This document shows, piece by piece, positions 60,163 through 64,000 of a DNA stretch of 64,000 nucleotides (the stretch's first letter is position 1; the number at the start of each line of letters is the position of its first letter). Below the pieces are notes generated by a model, which saw only the letters and a list, made by a program, of their open reading frames with translations, ran no database searches and was not told where the DNA came from. The translations under genes were made by a program, and so were the position numbers. Source of the stretch: Aplysia californica (Eukaryota > Mollusca > Gastropoda > Aplysiida > Aplysiidae); the NCBI RefSeq assembly GCF_000002075.1, contig NW_004797332.1, positions 1,046,726 through 1,110,725 on the forward strand. The letters run 5' to 3'.

Positions 60163-61641
60163 ATCCTCTGCCATGTTTATCTACGGTTTTTGAAAACAAA
60201 AGACTCCTAATATTTTAAATGTTATGAAAAAAAACTTCATCACCCGAAGAAGGATTATATATTTGTCTAGATTATTATCAGCATGATGGATATTGTTTCT
60301 GATAATCCACAGGATGAGCCAAAATGTGTCCTGACTTTGGGGTAATTGATATTATTTTATATTTCATAATTATGACTGTTTTCATCTTGATGATAAGCAA
60401 AGTAACTGAACCTGTCACAGAAGATCAATTCTCTTTTTCCCGTAAGCATTTGATACGACTGAAAAAGCAAGGTGGAAATTTTTCACCAGGTCCTGCCTTG
60501 AAACTTTTTACTTGAGCAGTGGACAAAAGTGACAGAAGTCTTATGAGCTTCACAATGATGGCAAGGGTGTAAAATATATTTTGTAGCTAAAAACGCTTTT
60601 AAGGTTCTTAATCTGCCTTCATGTGGAAACTTTCTTTGTCAGTTTAAAAAAATAGTTGGTACAGTAATAAAAACTGCACTCTCCATTCTTTGTTTTCTCA
60701 AAGGTGAAGAAAAAGGGCAACTCATTTAACTAATTATAGTGATAAAAAAATGAGCATTTAATCCCTTTATACTTTATGCTTTTTTATATATGTATATAGA
60801 TGTTATGATTAGTATATTTATTTATATTTATTCTTCCAGCAGCCCTGGTTTTTGTACTGTTTGGTTCCATTGTCCACATTGTAAAGGGTCACATTTTAAA
60901 AATATAAATGTTCTCTCTTCAAGGTTGGAGGAAAAAGAACATCAAACGCACAATTTGAAGTGGAAACTGCGTCAATTGTTGAAGCTCACTCAACTTTGCA
61001 AAGTTCATAGTGCAGAACTGTATACAACATGGATTAATTGCTTGTTCTGAAGGAGCAAATATACTACATGTTATGCTTCATTTGCAATGCTTTGCTCCTC
61101 CTGTGAACAAATATGCCGTAATAATGCTCATGCTGTTTGTGATGTTAAGAAAGACTTTCCCACAGTGTAAATGAACTCAAGCTTTTTTGAGTTTGAATAT
61201 TTCCCCATTGCTGTACCTTTTATGTCAATTCATTTACATGTATAACATTTACATGCTAATAGTATGACATATTTCTAGTCTGTTTTGATATTGATGTGTG
61301 CTTTGGTATATTACAAGGGCTGCTTGTATAGTATGTGCTTTATTTTTATATTTTCTGCATTTCCTGCCTTCATACGTTGTCACTAGTCACCACTGGCATT
61401 TGTGTCATGTTACCCTTTATGCTTTCTCTTTCAACATCGATTTGCCTGATGGTTAACTACTTTGACCATTTTTGCCAAGTGGTAACATCAGATTGAAGAG
61501 GACAGATCAATAATGCTTGCTCCGTCCACTTTGAGATGAAGTAAATCAAAGTGATTTCTCCTACAATGTCCATTAGTTCTTTGTTGCACCACTTTCTGGT
61601 AGGTCTTCTCAACTCAAAACTTGATGATTATAAAGAATGTA
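60163..61641 (+). other. BTB gene 3' UTR and downstream
   Basis: AT-rich. An AATAAA at 60666-60671, about 500 bases after the stop, is a plausible poly(A) signal. No other coding sequence is evident. Confidence 0.5.
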
Positions 61642-61813
61642 CAGTCAAACCTGTCCCAGACGACTGCACATTATCGAGAAGAAGAGTGGTAATCTTAGAC
61701 AGGTGGTCCTATTGGCCAGTGTCAATATATACATTCAGAAAAATGAAGAAGGGAAGTGATCTTTTGTACAGGTGATTGTCTTGGACAGGTGGTCGTTTGG
61801 GCAGGTTTGACTG
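61642..61813. mobile_element. pogo-type MITE, complete short copy
   Basis: TA-flanked; ends CAGTCAAACCTGTCCCAGAC and inverted CAGTCAAACCTGCCC. Inner blocks TCTTAGACAGGTGG and TTGTACAGGTGATTGTCTTG. 172 bp. Best copy for defining the family. Confidence 0.88.
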
Positions 61814-62137
61814 TATTGTGAAACCCTTCCCCCTTTCAACATTTTTCTGTGCATGAGTTAATTGTTACATTTGTGTCTGTAGAGTGAGGAAGGACCAGAC
61901 AAAAGGAAAGTTGGGCTGACAAGAAAATACTTGTACCGTACAATATAGATTGTAATGGAGAAAGAGAAGTGGAATACAAAGAATTAAAAAGAGAAAGTCA
62001 AAGGGGAAAATTAAACTCTACACTCTTTATCTCTCAGGAGGGATTAGAATACATCCATACTTCTTCAATACCAGGTGACTGAATATTATCATTATTGTGA
62101 AAACTGATTAAATTTTAACTCCTTTTGCTAGCAGAAT

Positions 62138-62490
62138 GCGAGTCAGTGGTCTAGTGATTTGGCTGTTGGGCTTGCAACAGAAAAGGTTGTGGGTTAGAAC
62201 TCAGTCAGGGTCCCGATGTTATTTCCTCGGGAAAGACACTTTACACAAATATTTCTCACTTCACCCAGGTGGGAATGGGTACCTGGCTGTAGACAGTGAA
62301 AGATCTTGTCAGTTTGCTAGTATTTTAGTGCTTAAAATCAGCTGCTTGCGTTGTATGCTTCCCAAGAAGCCGAGAATGTTTCTAAGTGCTTCTAGGGTCT
62401 GCTGGAGTAATGATATGGCTTATAGAGCGCATGGAGCTTGCAGTTGAGCGGGGATATATGCTGCTATACAATGATATTTATTATTATTAT
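62138..62490 (+). mobile_element. SINE-4 with an L2/CR1-type 3' tail
   Basis: tRNA-like head GCGAGTCAGTGGTCTAGTG (A box) and TTGTGGGTTAGAACTCAG (B box), central domain CTCGGGAAAGACACTTTAC and GTGGGAATGGGTACCTGG, then a 3' end TAGAGCGCATGGAGC ... GCTGCTATACAATGATATT and (ATT)n. The central domain is shared with SINE-2, the tail with the LINEs at 6868 and 34993. Confidence 0.88.
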
Positions 62491-63365
62491 CAAAGAATTC
62501 TGTTGCGTTTTCTTCTTCTTCTTCTGTTTTTGTGTCCTGAAGCCACGGTCAGAGATATCTGTTGGTTCTTCAGTCCTCAGTGCCACTAATGTTGTGCGCA
62601 TGGTTGTTTTTTTTCTTTCAGTCTGGTGCCTTTGATGTGCTGAATATACTTACAGGATTTTTTTGTCTTCGTCTGTGACAAGTAAATGAGTGAAAATTTC
62701 TACTTGTTCAAGATAAGGAGTGAGATAATACTGAATTTTTTTCGGGACTCACCCACTGATCTTACTTGCTCAAACACAGGACCAAACCATAGGCCTACAA
62801 TTTGACACTGGGAAGAGGTGAGCACTAAGTCTTTAGACTTAAAAGTCCACTGTCCATGGATATGATAATGCATAGCTAATTGTAAATCACTTTTGCAAAC
62901 ACAGCAATGTGGGGGGGCAGGGGTTGCACCAAAAATTTGGAATTCTTGAACCAGTTTTGATTTCAAATATTTGAATTATACATAGGGCTCAAAAATATGC
63001 TTTTGAAATTAGGTATAGGCCTACATTTTAACATTATATTTCTTAAGATCTTCTTTTCTTTCGTGTAGAAAATTGTCATGAAGAGAACGAAATGCTGTCT
63101 TGGTGTGTCACATCTGTACCTTCATCGTCTTTTATGTCCAGAGTGACTTTGTAGCACAAGAAAAAGGGCAGTCTTTCAACATTTGACTTTCCACTACTCC
63201 TAACAACAACAGCAATGATTTTGTCTGATCCTTCCTTGTTATTTCCATCTTTATGAAGGCAGTAGCTTGCTATAATTGGGTGCTATTTTTAATTATGCGA
63301 CTTATCCTGTATATTCATAAAAGATTCATTTTGAATAATTATGCTCTATTGAAGGTTTTAAGTTA
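62491..63365. other. Downstream region, no feature recognised
   Basis: No coding or repeat partner seen. Confidence 0.4.
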
Positions 63366-63523
63366 GGCCACAGAGAACATTTAGGAAATGTGTGGAAAGG
63401 GACATTAGAGAGATGAAGCTCACTTGGGATGAGCTTGGAAGGATGGCCCAGGACAGAGATAAATGGAAGGAGCTTATAGGTGGCCTATACCCTGCCTGGG
63501 GTGAAAGGCATTGAAGATGATAA
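63366..63523 (+). mobile_element. LINE 3' end, RTE-like
   Basis: Frame gives FRKCVERDIREMKLTWDELG followed by RMAQDRDKWKELIGGLYPAW and a stop, the C-terminal signature of endonuclease-RT LINEs (W..LA.DR..W..L..GL.P). Ends with GATGATAAG. Same general group as 14600-14836 but a different family. Confidence 0.78.
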
Positions 63524-63796
63524 GGGTTTTAAGTACATGTAGTTAGGAAGACTACAAATGAAAATATATGCTTCAACTTCAATCATGCAGAATTACATGT
63601 GCACATAATATAAGTTTTCTGTGCCTGCAATGTGAACTGGGAATAGTAGCTGCTCCGCTGTCTTAAGTGTGTGAAATGAAACGTGGCATTAAATTTGTTG
63701 TAGATAAATAATTTAGGTGCTGAGAATTGATACATTGTTCATGTAGTCTTTATATATCATATGCAGTCGTTAATTCATGCATTGTAGTGGAAATGA

Positions 63797-63802
63797 ATAA
63801 AG
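63797..63802 (+). terminator. Possible distal poly(A) signal
   Basis: AATAAA in GAATGAATAAAGGG, 3.6 kb after the BTB stop. Only a candidate. Confidence 0.25.
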
Positions 63803-64000
63803 GGTTTTGCAATGAATGGCCATGCAGGATACTCAAGTTTGGTCTAAGGTTCTAAAAGATTAGTGTGGTGTTATCTGATTAGGCCGTTTGATGTGTCAAT
63901 GAAAGAATTGGTCTATTGTTTTACGAATCAATTGTTGACAAACAATTTCAGAGACATTTTTTTGTTCTGTATGTGTTCTTCTTGTTCAGTAAACTGTGCT

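Overview
This is a 64 kb piece of an animal nuclear genome with spliced genes, introns of 0.4-4 kb, long CA/GT tracts and a very dense load of interspersed repeats. Gene content, tRNA-headed SINEs and the mix of DNA transposons suggest a mollusc, most likely a gastropod; this is inference from remembered patterns, not from a search. I saw no bacterial genes, no stand-alone tRNA or rRNA genes, no CRISPR, and no LTR or virus-derived element.

Three host genes are supported. (1) FSIP1 (fibrous sheath-interacting protein 1), + strand, 126-18044: 13 coding exons whose splice phases all agree, about 806 aa. (2) PRORP, the protein-only mitochondrial RNase P nuclease, - strand, first codon at 51693 and stop at 37494: eight coding exons, about 625 aa, with PPR region, split zinc site and NYN nuclease carrying all expected catalytic aspartates. 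(3) A BTB-BACK kelch-like protein, + strand, 54535-60162: two coding exons, 716 aa, with a divergent C-terminal half and an acidic tyrosine-rich tail. PRORP and the BTB gene are divergently arranged, with about 2.8 kb between the first recognised coding exons. FSIP1 and PRORP converge on a 19 kb transposon-filled interval (18.1-37.4 kb).

That interval is a graveyard of DNA transposons: at least four piggyBac-type relics (one with a clear spliced intron), two Mutator-like transposase fragments, pogo/Jerky-type fragments, a mariner lying between two piggyBac parts, and tandem repeats. Non-autonomous elements are scattered through introns: TTAA-flanked piggyBac-type MITEs, TA-flanked pogo/Tigger-type MITEs, hAT MITEs with 8-bp target duplications and several terminal-inverted-repeat families of unclear class. 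Non-LTR elements include a CR1/L2-like reverse transcriptase, an I-clade-like RNase H end and several 3' tails.

Four SINE families occur. For reference: SINE-1 has a tRNA-like head and a conserved TTGGCCCTGAC body; SINE-2 has a tRNA-like head and a TTGGGAAAGGCACTTTAC body; SINE-3 has a 3' hairpin with arms GGCGCTC/GAGCGCC and is found with several unrelated 5' parts; SINE-4 ends in a tail shared with the CR1/L2-like LINE. The main points for follow-up are the modular SINE-3 tail, a hAT MITE three bases from the 3' splice site of a PRORP catalytic exon, a degenerate copy of an FSIP1 exon just before the real one, and a mariner end that may supply the PRORP poly(A) signal.
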